Assembly (NCBI GenBank): GCA_031256015.1
Contig: JAIRRK010000046.1
Span: forward strand, 1-13,149
Direction: 5' to 3'
From: Dysgonamonadaceae bacterium
Lineage (GTDB): Bacteria > Bacteroidota > Bacteroidia > Bacteroidales > Azobacteroidaceae
Length of the DNA: 13,149 nt
Position numbers and translations under genes: made by a program. The notes below the pieces were generated by a model. It was not told where the DNA came from. It searched no databases and saw nothing but the letters and a program-made list of their open reading frames with translations. Numbering within the stretch: the stretch's first letter is position 1; each line of letters opens with the position of its first letter. This document shows, one piece after another, positions 1-9,133 of this stretch.

Positions 1-32
1 TATCCGAAACCACCAAATTTTCAAGAGAAAAA

Positions 33-137
33 ATGAAAGAAAAAGCAATGTTTTTTTTATTTATGTCTTTCAGGATATTCATATTGTTTATTATCCGGTT
101 TTTATTATCCGGTTGCAAAGCTAAAAACTTTTTTTGA
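33..137 (+). CDS. Possible 34-aa lipoprotein-like small ORF (doubtful)
   Basis: An ATG at 33 opens 34 codons ending in TGA at 135-137. The product has a basic start (MKEK), a strongly hydrophobic stretch and a canonical lipobox L25-S26-G27-C28, followed by only KAKNFF. The ATG overlaps a TGA (34-36) of another frame that is open from the left edge and ends in NFQEKK, an ATGA arrangement typical of coupled genes. A terminator hairpin begins 11 bp after the stop, as expected at the end of a transcript. Against a functional signal peptide, Arg14 and Arg22 lie inside the hydrophobic core, and there is almost nothing after the lipidated Cys. The frame that reaches the lipobox exists only because of the 14-bp duplication at 87-114. 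It could be a decayed lipoprotein gene, a lysis-type peptide or chance. I do not recognise a family. Confidence 0.28.
   Translation: MKEKAMFFLFMSFRIFILFIIRFLLSGCKAKNFF
87..114. repeat. Perfect 14-bp tandem duplication
   Basis: The unit TTTATTATCCGGTT occurs twice without mismatch (87-100 and 101-114). It lies in the hydrophobic part of the small ORF at 33-137. Because 14 is not a multiple of three, each gain or loss of a unit changes the frame. With one unit the ORF would stop after 25 codons without a lipobox; with two it gains the LLSGC lipobox. Confidence 0.85.
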
Positions 138-147
138 TATTTTACTG

Positions 148-184
148 AAAAAAGAAGAAAAAATTGAATTTTCTTCTTTTTTTT
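148..184. terminator. Bidirectional A/T-tract terminator hairpin
   Basis: A 14-bp stem (148-161 pairing with 169-182, arm AAAAAAGAAGAAAA) closes a 7-nt loop. On the plus strand the 3' arm runs into eight T residues (177-184). On the minus strand it runs into six T residues (153-148). It can therefore end transcripts coming from the left on the plus strand and the gltX transcript on the minus strand. The gltX stop codon is about 60 bp away, with the 28-bp palindrome between. Confidence 0.65.
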
Positions 185-203
185 CTTGTTTGAGGGTTTG
201 CGG

Positions 204-231
204 GTAGAGACGGAGCGCGCTCCGTCTCTAC
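204..231. repeat. Perfect 28-bp palindrome, REP-like
   Basis: The half-site GTAGAGACGGAGCG (204-217) is followed directly by its exact reverse complement (218-231), with no spacer. Palindromes that begin GTAGAGACG and end CGTCTCTAC around a variable centre are, to my knowledge, dispersed in intergenic DNA of many Bacteroidota and some cyanobacterial genomes and behave like REP elements. Here it sits between the gltX stop codon and its terminator, in a G+C-rich island within AT-rich spacer. It could also fold in the 3' end of the gltX transcript. I see no second copy in the window. Confidence 0.75.
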
Positions 232-244
232 AACGAATTGCCGG

Positions 245-1765
245 TCACCCCAAGACGGAAATTGCTTTTTTCAAACGTTTCAGCGTTTCTTCTTTTCCGA
301 TAATTTCCGTTATATCGAAGATATGAGGGCCTTTCGCCTCACCAACCAAAGCCAACCGGAAAACATTCATGATATTTCCCAAATGATATTCGTTTTGTTC
401 CATCCACAATTTAACGATTGTTTCGGTGTTTTCGGCCGAAAAATCAGTCAAGGATTCCAAAACGGCATATAACCGGTTAAGCTTTTCGGAAGAATCTTCT
501 TTCCAACGTTTTTTGACTGTTTTTTCATCATAACTTGTCGGAGCAACAAAAAAGAACGAAGATTGCTCCCATAATTCTTTAACGAAGTTGACCCGCTCTT
601 TTACTAAACCGACGATTTTCATCAATTTTTCATCGACCGAAGTTTCGATATTATTTTCTTTCAATACGGGAAGAAATAATTCCGCTATTTCCTTGTCCGA
701 TTTCAATTGAATGTATTGATGATTAAACCATTCTCCTTTTTTGTAGTCGAATTTGGCTCCGCTTTTACTGCATTTTTCCAAAGAAAAGGCATCGATTAAC
801 TCTTGTATGGAGAAAATTTCCTTTTCCGTTCCCGGATTCCATCCCAAAAGTGCCAGAAAATTAATTACGGCTTCCGGAAGATACCCCGATTCTCTGTATC
901 CCGAAGAAATGTCTCCGGTTTTAGAATCGTTCCATTGCAGAGGGAAAACAGGAAATCCCAACCGGTCGCCGTCTCTTTTGCTTAATTTTCCGTTTCCTTC
1001 GGGTTTCAACAATAAAGGGAGATGCGCAAATCGGGGCATTGTTTCTTCCCATCCTAAATATTTATACAGAATCACATGAAGAGGTGCCGAGGGAAGCCAC
1101 TCTTCTCCGCGAATCACATGCGTAATTTCCATTAAATGGTCATCGACAATATTGGCCAAATGATACGTAGGGAGCCGGTCCGATGATTTGTACAAGACCT
1201 TATCGTCCAGGATGGAAGAATCGACGGAAACCTTTCCGCGGATAATATCATTGACAACAACGGTTTGCCCGGGTTCGATTTTAATCCGTACAACGTATTG
1301 TTTTCCGGCATCAATCATCTCCTGAACCTTTTCTTTCGATAAAGTCAAGGAATTAGTCATCGACATCCGGGTCGATGCATCGTATTGAAAATTCGGGATT
1401 TCGTTTCTCTTTGCCTCCAGTTGCTCCGGCGTATCAAAAGCGATGTAAGCCGATTTTTCGTTCAACAGTTGTTCAACATATTGCCGGTAGATGGAACGAC
1501 GTTCCGATTGCCGGTAAGGACCGAAATTGCCTCCTTGATGCGGCCCTTCATCGAACGAAATTCCCAACCACGAGAAAGCATTGATAATATATTCTTCTGC
1601 TCCGGGAACAAATCGCTGAGAATCGGTATCTTCAATCCGAAGAACAAAATCGCCTTGATGTTGTTTTGTAAACAGGTAATTATATAAAGCAGTGCGAACA
1701 CCACCGATATGCAGCGGCCCCGTCGGACTTGGAGCGAATCGAACTCTTGTTTTTTCTTGTTTCAT
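245..1765 (-). CDS. gltX: Glutamate--tRNA ligase (GluRS)
   Basis: This cytoplasmic class I aminoacyl-tRNA synthetase charges tRNA-Glu with glutamate using ATP. The protein is 506 aa, close to the usual bacterial length. The HIGH-type signature is at 19-22 ([10 protein letters not shown] context) and the KMSKS-type loop is KLSKR at 260-264. Between them lie the conserved stretches RIEDTD (43-48) and [11 protein letters not shown] (216-226). The C-terminal third is the helical anticodon-binding part. The frame is open six codons further upstream (ATG at 1783), but that ATG lies inside a good -7 promoter box (1781-1788). Transcription would begin downstream of it, so I place the start at 1765 ([10 protein letters not shown]). 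The gene is divergent from the PgpH-type gene. A bidirectional hairpin beyond the stop probably ends its transcript. Confidence 0.97.
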   Translation of the reverse strand: MKQEKTRVRFAPSPTGPLHIGGVRTALYNYLFTKQHQGDFVLRIEDTDSQRFVPGAEEYIINAFSWLGISFDEGPHQGGNFGPYRQSERRSIYRQYVEQLLNEKSAYIAFDTPEQLEAKRNEIPNFQYDASTRMSMTNSLTLSKEKVQEMIDAGKQYVVRIKIEPGQTVVVNDIIRGKVSVDSSILDDKVLYKSSDRLPTYHLANIVDDHLMEITHVIRGEEWLPSAPLHVILYKYLGWEETMPRFAHLPLLLKPEGNGKLSKRDGDRLGFPVFPLQWNDSKTGDISSGYRESGYLPEAVINFLALLGWNPGTEKEIFSIQELIDAFSLEKCSKSGAKFDYKKGEWFNHQYIQLKSDKEIAELFLPVLKENNIETSVDEKLMKIVGLVKERVNFVKELWEQSSFFFVAPTSYDEKTVKKRWKEDSSEKLNRLYAVLESLTDFSAENTETIVKLWMEQNEYHLGNIMNVFRLALVGEAKGPHIFDITEIIGKEETLKRLKKAISVLG

Positions 1766-1780
1766 ATCTGATATTTTCCG

Positions 1781-1788
1781 CAAAAGTA
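1781..1788 (-). promoter_or_regulatory. Bacteroidetes -7 box of the gltX promoter
   Basis: On the minus strand the sequence reads TACTTTTGC, a full match to the TAnnTTTG -7 element recognised by the Bacteroidetes primary sigma factor. It ends 15 nt before the gltX ATG at 1765, implying a very short leader. I do not see a clear TTTG about 19-21 bp upstream, so the -33 element is weak or absent. Confidence 0.55.
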
Positions 1789-1836
1789 CTTATATTTATC
1801 TTTATTTTATTATATTTCGGCAAAATTACTGAGTAT

Positions 1837-3924
1837 ATGCAAGACAAAAATGACACAAAAGAGAAAAAACTGAATATTCTTATTTACTTATATTTTATTG
1901 TTGCAACCGGTTTAATTATTGTTCTTTTCCCGAAAGAGGGAAAATTCCGGTATTCGTTTACCGAAGGAAAACCCTGGCAATACGGTTTGCTTACAGCTCC
2001 TTACGACTTCCCTATTTATAAATCGGCCGAACAAATAAAAACGGAACAAGATACAATCTTGAAGAATTTTTATCCGTATTTCACTTTGGACGAAACGGTT
2101 TTCGAGCGGGAATTGAACCGTTTTAAGTCGGCAAAACCGGGTCATTCTTCCGACAGGCCGAGTCCGGAGCTTCGTCGTTATATCGAAAATGCTTTGAAAC
2201 ATGTTTATACCGCCGGAATTGTCTCCAACGATGATTACGATTTCCTGAAACAAAACAATTATACCGTTTTTCGAGTGTTGCGAGACGAAAATAAAACGGT
2301 TCCTTATTCGGCAGGAGATGTTTTTACATTAAAATCGGCTTATTCCCATATTTTGAATCATTGTCCTTCCTATTTGGATTCCGGTGCTTTGCGTTTCATT
2401 AATCTCGATGAGTTTATTCATGAAAATTTGAAATACGACCAAGTTTTTTCCGAAAAAATAAAACAGGATGATTTGCAAAAAATTTCTCCTTCTTCGGGAA
2501 TGGTGCAAGCCGGAGAAAAAATCATCGACCGGGGAGAGATTATCGACGGAAAAACGTTTAATATTCTTCGTTCTTTGAAGCAAATAGCCGATTCGAGAGA
2601 AGGGCCTAATCAAAAACAAACGGGTATAACCATAGGAGCATCGGTCTTGATTACAGGCTTAATGCTTTGTTTTTTGCTTTATCTTGTTTTCTTCCGGAAA
2701 AATGTTTACGCGAAAAAGAAAGATGTTTTTTTCCTGTTGTCGATGTCGTTTCTGTCTATTCTATTTACGGAATTGGCCATAAGCTACGAATTTTTTAATG
2801 TTTACATTATTCCCTATGCCATTATTCCGATTGTGATACGTACTTTTTTCGAATCGCGTACGGCTCAAATGACGCACCTGATTACCGTATTGATTTGCTC
2901 TTTGATGGTTCCTTTTTCTTATGAATTTATTCTCTTGCAGATTTTGGTTTGTATGGTTGCTCTGTATGCCTTGAAAGATTTAACGCAACGTTCGGAGTTG
3001 ATTAAATGCGCTTTTTATATTGTTCTGACCTATATTCTTGTTTATATAGGTTTTCAACTGCTTCAAGAGGGCGACCTTTCGAAAATCAACTGGATTATGT
3101 TTATTTATTTCGTAATCAACTTCATTTTTGTGATGTTTACTTATGCGTTTATTTACATTATCGAAAAAATATTCGGATATATATCCAATGTCACCCTGAT
3201 TGAATTATCGGACATAAACACTCCCGCCTTAACCTTATTGTCGGAGAGGGCTCCGGGTACATTTCAACACTCATTGCAAGTTTCCATGCTGGGAACGGCG
3301 GCGGCTATAAAAGTCGGCGCAAACCCTCAACTGGTTCGGACCGGTGCTTTGTATCACGATTTGGGAAAGATAGAGAATCCCGCTTTTTTCACTGAAAATA
3401 AAATAGAAGGAGGAGTCAATCCGCACGATAATCTTTCGTTTGAGCAAAGTGCGCGAATTATAACAAGTCACGTTCAGAAAGGAGTCAAGTTAGCTCAAAG
3501 CTACGGGATTCCTCAAGCAATCATTAAATTTATTTTGACTCATCACGGGAAAGGGAAAGCGAAGTATTTTTATAATTCGCAGAGAAATCAATATCCCGAT
3601 CAACCCATCAATGAGGAAGCGTTCAGTTATTCGGGAATAAATCCGGATACGAAAGAAACCGCCATTTTAATGATGGCCGATTCGGTTGAAGCGGCTTCGC
3701 GCAGCCTGAAAGACTATAACGAAGATTCGATACGTAAATTGGTCGATAAAATCATCGATGGTCAGATTGCCGACGGATTGTTTAAGGAAGCTCCGTTGAC
3801 TTTCAAAAACATCACCAAGATTAAAAATGTTTTTGTCGAAAAGTTATTGACCGTATATCATTCCCGTATCAGCTATCCCGAACTGAATGAGGAGAAAAAA
3901 GAGGAAGAAAAGCCGAACGCGTAG
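1837..3924 (+). CDS. pgpH: Membrane HDIG phosphodiesterase, PgpH type (probable c-di-AMP hydrolase)
   Basis: The 695-aa protein has one membrane helix (about 14-31), an extracytoplasmic 7TMR-HDED-like domain (about 35-260, with GEKIIDRGEIIDGKT near 226-240), a multi-span membrane block (about 265-445) and a cytoplasmic HD domain (about 470-645). The HD metal ligands are visible: H478, H507-D508 (YHDLGK), H545, H569-H570 (THHGKGK) and D615 (ADSVEAA). Their spacing resembles that of PgpH of Firmicutes, which hydrolyses cyclic di-AMP to pApA; that activity is inferred for this copy. The frame is open from 1729, inside gltX, but the first 36 codons would add an extra hydrophobic segment, so I chose ATG 1837. 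A near -7 match (TATATTTC, 1811-1818) lies upstream. The gene converges on uvrA with 8 bp between stop codons. Confidence 0.88.
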   Translation: MQDKNDTKEKKLNILIYLYFIVATGLIIVLFPKEGKFRYSFTEGKPWQYGLLTAPYDFPIYKSAEQIKTEQDTILKNFYPYFTLDETVFERELNRFKSAKPGHSSDRPSPELRRYIENALKHVYTAGIVSNDDYDFLKQNNYTVFRVLRDENKTVPYSAGDVFTLKSAYSHILNHCPSYLDSGALRFINLDEFIHENLKYDQVFSEKIKQDDLQKISPSSGMVQAGEKIIDRGEIIDGKTFNILRSLKQIADSREGPNQKQTGITIGASVLITGLMLCFLLYLVFFRKNVYAKKKDVFFLLSMSFLSILFTELAISYEFFNVYIIPYAIIPIVIRTFFESRTAQMTHLITVLICSLMVPFSYEFILLQILVCMVALYALKDLTQRSELIKCAFYIVLTYILVYIGFQLLQEGDLSKINWIMFIYFVINFIFVMFTYAFIYIIEKIFGYISNVTLIELSDINTPALTLLSERAPGTFQHSLQVSMLGTAAAIKVGANPQLVRTGALYHDLGKIENPAFFTENKIEGGVNPHDNLSFEQSARIITSHVQKGVKLAQSYGIPQAIIKFILTHHGKGKAKYFYNSQRNQYPDQPINEEAFSYSGINPDTKETAILMMADSVEAASRSLKDYNEDSIRKLVDKIIDGQIADGLFKEAPLTFKNITKIKNVFVEKLLTVYHSRISYPELNEEKKEEEKPNA

Positions 3925-3932
3925 CTTGGAAG

Positions 3933-6773
3933 TTATAGCAACTCTTCTTTCAAAAAGCGTGCAGTGTAACCTTGATTCGATTTTATCAACTCTTCCGGAG
4001 TTCCCGAAAAAAGAATCTTTCCTCCTTTTTTCCCGCCTTCCGGCCCCATATCGATAATGTAATCGGCGCATTTAATTACATCCAAATTGTGTTCGATAAT
4101 TATCATTGTGTTGCCTTTGTCCACTAAACGATTGATTACTTCCAACAGGACTTTAATGTCGGCAAAATGCAGGCCGGTAGTCGGTTCGTCCAGAATATAA
4201 AGCGTTCTTCCCGTGTCTCGTTTCGAAAGTTCGGTTGCCAGTTTCACCCGTTGACTTTCGCCTCCGGATAAAGTGGTGGACGATTGGCCCAATTTCACAT
4301 AGCCTAAACCTACCTCTTGCAAGACCTTTATTTTATTGTATATAAAAGGAATATTCTCGAAAAACTCAACCGCCATATTGATTGTCATATTCAAAACATC
4401 GGCAATTGATTTCCCTTTGTAACGGACTTCAAGAGTTTCTCTGTTGTAACGTTTTCCGTAACATTCTTCACAAGGAGCCAATACATCCGGAAGAAAATTC
4501 ATTTCTATCAGTTTATATCCGTTTCCGCTGCAAGTTTCGCAACGACCTCCTTTTACATTGAATGAAAATCGACCGGGTTTGTATCCTCTGATTTTCGATT
4601 CGGGAAGTTCAACAAACAATTTCCGTATATCGGAAAATATACCCGTGTAGGTGGCCGGATTGGAACGAGGCGTCCGTCCGATTGGCGATTGATCGACGGT
4701 TACGATTTTATCGATGTATTCCAATCCTTCAATGAATCGATAAGACAACGGATCCCGCAACGATTTGTACAGTTTTTGACTGATTATCGGCTGAAGTGTT
4801 CCGTTTATCAACGTCGATTTTCCGCTTCCCGAAACGCCTGTTACACAGATAAATTTGCCTAAAGGAATATGTACGGTAATATTTTTCAAATTATTTCCGC
4901 TTGCTCCTTTCAGCACGATTTCTTCTCCGGTTCCCTTTCTTCTTTTTGCGGGTATCGGAATAGTTTCCGTTCCGTTCAGGTAATTTGAAGTCAGGGTATT
5001 GGTGCTCAACATTTCTCGAGGAGTTCCGGCAAAAACGACTTCTCCTCCTTTGCGTCCGGCTCCGGGACCCAAGTCAACAATGTAATCGGCATTGAGCATC
5101 ATATCTTTATCGTGTTCCACTACAATAACGGAATTTCCCGTGTCGCGAAGTTGTTTCAACGATTCAATCAATTTCATATTATCCCGCTGATGCAGACCGA
5201 TACTCGGTTCGTCCAAAATATAAAGAACGTTTACTAATTGAGAGCCTATTTGCGTTGCTAAACGAATACGCTGACTTTCGCCTCCGGATAAAGATGTCGA
5301 AGCCCGATTAAGAGAAAGATATTCCAAGCCCACATCCAAAAGGAATTGAATACGGTTTTTTATTTCTTTTAAAATTTCGGAAGCAATTTGCTTCTGTTTT
5401 TTCGACAAGTGGTCATCCGAATTATTCAACCATTCGAACAGTTCACTAACATCCATTGCCGCCAATTCCGCAATATTTTTCCCATGAATAAAATAATGCA
5501 GAGCCTCTTTGTTTAAGCGTTGTCCTTTACATTCGGGACAAACCGTTGTTCTGATAAACTGATCGGCCCATTTTTGTGCGGCAGCCGAGCTATCCGATTC
5601 TTGTTGCATGGAAACGTATTTATTGACTCCGTCGAAGGAAAGAAAATAATTTGAATTTCCCAAGGCTTCATTTTTAATCCGCAGTCGTTCGTCCGTTCCG
5701 TTCATTATGTCATCAATGGCTTCTTCCGGAACATCTTTCAGCGGTGTTTTCAGATTCACTCCGTATTTTTCGAGAATAGCTTCTATTTGCCAGAATATCA
5801 ATACATTTTTATATTTTCCCAGAGGAACGATTCCTCCCTGATAAATATTTTGTCCGGAATCGGGAATGATTTTACCGATATCGATTTGGTTGATGGTTCC
5901 TATTCCTTTGCATTTCGGACAAGCTCCTTGCGGAGAATTAAAAGAAAAATTATGCGGAGCCGGGTCGCTATACGATAATCCGGTTGCAGGGTCCATCAAT
6001 GTCCGGCTGAAATGACGAAGGTCATTGGTCTCCAAATTCAAAATCATAATCAATCCGTCGCCTTGACGCATGGCCGTATTTATACTTTGCTTAATTCGCT
6101 TTTCATCTTTTGATGAAATCAACAATTTATCGATAACCACTTCAACCGAGTGATTTTTGTATCTATCCAGGTGCATTTTCGGCATTATTTCTCTCAGTTC
6201 ACCGTCCACTCGAACAGTGAGAAATCCTTTTTTTCTCAATTGTTCAAACAACTCTTTATAATGGCCTTTTCTATTCCGAACAACCGGCGCGAGCAGGTAC
6301 ACTTTTTTGTCTTCGTATTGAGTCAATATCAGTTCCAAAATCTGCTCTTCGGTGTATTTAACCATTTTCTCTCCTGTCAGATGAGAGTAAGCTTCTCCGG
6401 CGCGAGCGTACAATAAACGCAAGAAATCGTACACTTCGGTTGTTGTTCCGACTGTGGAACGCGGATTTCTGTTCGTTGTTTTCTGTTCAATGGAGATAAC
6501 CGGACTCAATCCGATTATTTTGTCGACATCCGGACGTTCCATATTTCCTAAAAATGAACGAGCATAGGAAGAAAATGTTTCGATATATCTTCTTTGTCCT
6601 TCCGCATAAATCGTATCGAACGCCAATGACGATTTTCCGCTTCCGCTCAAACCGGTAATAACGGTGAGTTTATTTCGAGGAATACTCACATCTATATTCT
6701 TCAGATTGTGAACTCTGGCTCCTTCGATTTCTACTTTTTCAATCGGTTCTATCTGTTTTTTTGCTTCTTCCAT
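3933..6773 (-). CDS. uvrA: Excinuclease ABC subunit A
   Basis: UvrA is the damage-recognition ATPase of nucleotide excision repair; it forms a dimer, loads UvrB and acts in the cytoplasm on DNA. The protein is 946 aa, the full class I length. It carries two ABC modules: Walker A GLSGSGKS (41-48) and GVSGSGKS (646-653), signatures LSGGESQR (495-502 and 835-842), and Walker B LYILDEP (517-523 and 858-864). Zinc-type CxxC pairs are at 285/288 with 412/415 in module I and 745/748 with 768/771 in module II. The CxxC that opens the annotated N-terminal zinc finger in E. coli UvrA is missing (the equivalent stretch reads [12 protein letters not shown], 259-270). The start at 6773 overlaps the end of the glycosyltransferase gene by 25 bp, so translation is probably coupled. 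It is the last gene of its operon. Confidence 0.97.
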   Translation of the reverse strand: MEEAKKQIEPIEKVEIEGARVHNLKNIDVSIPRNKLTVITGLSGSGKSSLAFDTIYAEGQRRYIETFSSYARSFLGNMERPDVDKIIGLSPVISIEQKTTNRNPRSTVGTTTEVYDFLRLLYARAGEAYSHLTGEKMVKYTEEQILELILTQYEDKKVYLLAPVVRNRKGHYKELFEQLRKKGFLTVRVDGELREIMPKMHLDRYKNHSVEVVIDKLLISSKDEKRIKQSINTAMRQGDGLIMILNLETNDLRHFSRTLMDPATGLSYSDPAPHNFSFNSPQGACPKCKGIGTINQIDIGKIIPDSGQNIYQGGIVPLGKYKNVLIFWQIEAILEKYGVNLKTPLKDVPEEAIDDIMNGTDERLRIKNEALGNSNYFLSFDGVNKYVSMQQESDSSAAAQKWADQFIRTTVCPECKGQRLNKEALHYFIHGKNIAELAAMDVSELFEWLNNSDDHLSKKQKQIASEILKEIKNRIQFLLDVGLEYLSLNRASTSLSGGESQRIRLATQIGSQLVNVLYILDEPSIGLHQRDNMKLIESLKQLRDTGNSVIVVEHDKDMMLNADYIVDLGPGAGRKGGEVVFAGTPREMLSTNTLTSNYLNGTETIPIPAKRRKGTGEEIVLKGASGNNLKNITVHIPLGKFICVTGVSGSGKSTLINGTLQPIISQKLYKSLRDPLSYRFIEGLEYIDKIVTVDQSPIGRTPRSNPATYTGIFSDIRKLFVELPESKIRGYKPGRFSFNVKGGRCETCSGNGYKLIEMNFLPDVLAPCEECYGKRYNRETLEVRYKGKSIADVLNMTINMAVEFFENIPFIYNKIKVLQEVGLGYVKLGQSSTTLSGGESQRVKLATELSKRDTGRTLYILDEPTTGLHFADIKVLLEVINRLVDKGNTMIIIEHNLDVIKCADYIIDMGPEGGKKGGKILFSGTPEELIKSNQGYTARFLKEELL

Positions 6774-7792
6774 TCGGTTAGTTGACTGTATTTCTTTTTC
6801 CCGGTTAAATAATATTCACGGAGAATACTTCGAGAATAGATTGTTTCCGGTAAATTGATTCGACTTTTCTTTAAATTTTCCTCCCGGATTGTTTTGTATT
6901 GCTTTTTCAATCGATGAAAATCCATTCGGGCTTTTCCTACTGCAATTGCATTACTTATTTGTCCTTTCAAAACAAAATGTAATGCCGATAAATAATCCGG
7001 AAAAAATCGAATCAGCATGGTTGTTTTATAATCCGATTCCGGCATATTTTTATAAATCATTAAAAGATTATTCCGGAAATTCAGATAAGTCTTTCGGGAA
7101 TTTGTCTTATCTAAAGTTGCTCCGCCGACATGATAAACAACCGATTGCGGAACACAGACAAGTTTTTTGTTCCGTGCATTCAATCGCCAGCACAAATCGA
7201 TTTCTTCTTGATGGGCGAAAAAATTCGCATCTAATCCGCCGACATTTTTATATTCTTCCAATCGAATAATCAAGCAAGCTCCGCTTATCCAAAAGACAGG
7301 GGTAATCTCGTCGTATTGTCCTTTATCTTCTTCTAAGGTATTCAATATTCTTCCTCTGCAAAAAGGATAACCGTATTTATCCAGAAATCCGCCGCAGGCT
7401 CCGGCGTATTCAAAAAAGTTTTTATTATTCAGTGATAATATTTTGGGCTGAATTGCCGTAATCTCCGAATGTTTTTCCAAATAATCGATTGCCGTGTCCA
7501 GCCAATGGTCGCTTACTTCAACATCGGAATTTAATAAAACCACATATTGATAATTCAGATTTTCCAAAGCTTTATTGTATCCTTCCGCAAATCCGTAGTT
7601 TTTCCCCAACGCGTGAATGATTATCTGCGGATAATTTGTTTCCAAGAAAGAAATAGAATCGTCTGTGGAACCGTTGTCGGCGACAATAATATCCGCATTT
7701 TCCGGCGAAGTATACATACAAAGAGACGGTAAAAATTGCTCCAACAACTTTCTACCATTCCAATTTAATATAACCACAGCTGTTTGTTTCAT
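6749..7792 (-). CDS. Glycosyltransferase family 2
   Basis: This 347-aa GT-A fold enzyme transfers a sugar from a nucleotide-sugar donor to an envelope glycan or lipid-linked acceptor; the sugar and acceptor cannot be read from the sequence. The N-terminal strand is VVILNWNG (6-13), the nucleotide-binding motif VADNGSTDDS (37-46), the DxD-like metal site LLNSDVEV (86-93) and the acceptor/catalytic region HQEEIDLCWR (194-203). It has the general look of WbbL/rhamnosyltransferase-like family 2 enzymes. No membrane helix is obvious, so it probably works at the inner face of the membrane. A TTG one codon earlier (7795) is possible, but the ATG at 7792 has AGGG a few bases upstream. The gap to mtaB is 9 bp, and its 3' end overlaps uvrA by 25 bp. 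Confidence 0.9.
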   Translation of the reverse strand: MKQTAVVILNWNGRKLLEQFLPSLCMYTSPENADIIVADNGSTDDSISFLETNYPQIIIHALGKNYGFAEGYNKALENLNYQYVVLLNSDVEVSDHWLDTAIDYLEKHSEITAIQPKILSLNNKNFFEYAGACGGFLDKYGYPFCRGRILNTLEEDKGQYDEITPVFWISGACLIIRLEEYKNVGGLDANFFAHQEEIDLCWRLNARNKKLVCVPQSVVYHVGGATLDKTNSRKTYLNFRNNLLMIYKNMPESDYKTTMLIRFFPDYLSALHFVLKGQISNAIAVGKARMDFHRLKKQYKTIREENLKKSRINLPETIYSRSILREYYLTGKKKYSQLTEWKKQKNR

Positions 7793-7801
7793 CAATCCCT
7801 G

Positions 7802-9115
7802 TTATTTAATAAGAAGAGCCGATTTATCTTCATTGAAATTTCCGAGCGTTATTTTTTTCATCCGGTTAACTAACGATGAATCGTATGCCGTTTCTACTTT
7901 CACGTAATTTTCCGTAAATCCGAACATTTTATTTTCTTTTCGGGTATGTTCAAAAAGCACATTGCGATTGGTATTTCTCTGAGATTCGTAAAACGCTTTC
8001 GTTTTTCTGTCCGACATTTCCAGCAAAGCTTTGCTTCGTTTTTGTTTTTCTTTCGGAGAAACAACATGATTTATTTTCAGTGCCGCAGTTCCCGGTCTTT
8101 CCGAGTAAGTAAAAACATGTAATTGCGAAAAAGGAAGATGTTCCAAAAAGGTTTCAGCTTTTTCGAAATAATTATCCGTTTCGCCTCTCACTCCGACAAT
8201 AACATCTACACCAATAAAAGCGTGAGGCATGTATTTTTTTATTGTTTCTATTTTCGATTGAAAAAGAGCCGTATCGTATTTTCTACGCATTAATTTTAAT
8301 ACATCGTCCGAACCCGATTGCAACGGAATATGGAAATGCGGAGCAAAACGTTTCGATTGGGATACAAATTCAATCATTTCATCAGTCAGCAAATTCGGTT
8401 CGATAGAAGAAATACGGAACCGTTCTATGGTTTGAACTTCATCCAGAGCTCGTATCAAATCAAAAAAAGTATCTCCTGTTGTTTTTCCGAAATCGCCGAT
8501 ATTCACTCCTGTCAGTACAATTTCTTTTCCTCCTTCTTCTCCCGCTTTTTGAGCCAAAGCTACCAAATCCTCTATTTTCCCGTTCCGACTTCGTCCGCGG
8601 GCAAAGGGAATCGTACAATAAGAGCAGTAATAATCGCACCCATCCTGAACTTTCAAAAAGTGACGAGTCCGATCGTCTTTTGAACAAGAAGGAACAAATG
8701 CCGTTACATTTGTAATCGGAGTAACCGCCATTTTTTCATTTTTACCGGAATGATAAACATTCAATAAATGTTCAACCACATTCATTTTCTGACCTGCTCC
8801 CAAAACCAAATCAACTTCTTCCATGTTGCCGACTTCTTCCGGTTTCAACTGAGCATAACATCCTGTAACAACGACAAATGCTTCGGGATGCTGTTTTTTT
8901 ATCCGACGAATTGCTTGACGACATTTTTTATCGGCCAATTCCGTAACGGAACAAGTATTTATAACACAAACGTCTGCTTTTTCTCCGGAAGATACTTTTC
9001 TTATTCCTATTTCGGATAGGTATTTCCCCAAAGTAGAAGTCTCTGCAAAATTCAACTTACATCCCAACGTGTAGTAAACCGCTTTTTTATCCTGAAAAAT
9101 AGAGTTATCAATCAT
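7802..9115 (-). CDS. mtaB: tRNA (N6-threonylcarbamoyladenosine-37) methylthiotransferase MtaB
   Basis: MtaB adds a methylthio group to t6A37 in ANN-decoding tRNAs, giving ms2t6A, through radical SAM chemistry. The 437-aa protein has the expected order: an N-terminal UPF0004 domain with the auxiliary-cluster cysteines C19 (TLGCKLN), C55 (INTCSVT) and C86 (TGCYAQ), then the radical SAM CxxxCxxC at C160, C164 and C167, and a C-terminal TRAM-like tail. The TLGCKxN start and INTCSVT are characteristic of the MtaB branch and not of MiaB or RimO. It lies 18 bp after the S41 peptidase gene and 9 bp before the glycosyltransferase. The ATG at 9115 gives the usual N-terminus. Confidence 0.92.
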   Translation of the reverse strand: MIDNSIFQDKKAVYYTLGCKLNFAETSTLGKYLSEIGIRKVSSGEKADVCVINTCSVTELADKKCRQAIRRIKKQHPEAFVVVTGCYAQLKPEEVGNMEEVDLVLGAGQKMNVVEHLLNVYHSGKNEKMAVTPITNVTAFVPSCSKDDRTRHFLKVQDGCDYYCSYCTIPFARGRSRNGKIEDLVALAQKAGEEGGKEIVLTGVNIGDFGKTTGDTFFDLIRALDEVQTIERFRISSIEPNLLTDEMIEFVSQSKRFAPHFHIPLQSGSDDVLKLMRRKYDTALFQSKIETIKKYMPHAFIGVDVIVGVRGETDNYFEKAETFLEHLPFSQLHVFTYSERPGTAALKINHVVSPKEKQKRSKALLEMSDRKTKAFYESQRNTNRNVLFEHTRKENKMFGFTENYVKVETAYDSSLVNRMKKITLGNFNEDKSALLIK

Positions 9116-9133
9116 TTTTTTAATTCACAGTCA

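Noticed and set aside
1766..1783. Six-codon longer N-terminus of GltX (MRKISD)
   Set aside because: The upstream ATG lies inside the -7 promoter box, so it would not be in the mRNA.
1729..1836. Upstream extension of the PgpH-type protein by 36 codons
   Set aside because: It would overlap the gltX start, add a second hydrophobic stretch not usual for the family and require a promoter inside gltX.
3925..3932. Terminator between the converging PgpH-type gene and uvrA
   Set aside because: Only 8 bp separate the stop codons and no hairpin with a T run is visible around them.
7717..7732. A second copy of the AGAGACGG palindrome arm inside the glycosyltransferase gene
   Set aside because: Only eight bases match, there is no inverted partner, and they encode conserved-frame protein.
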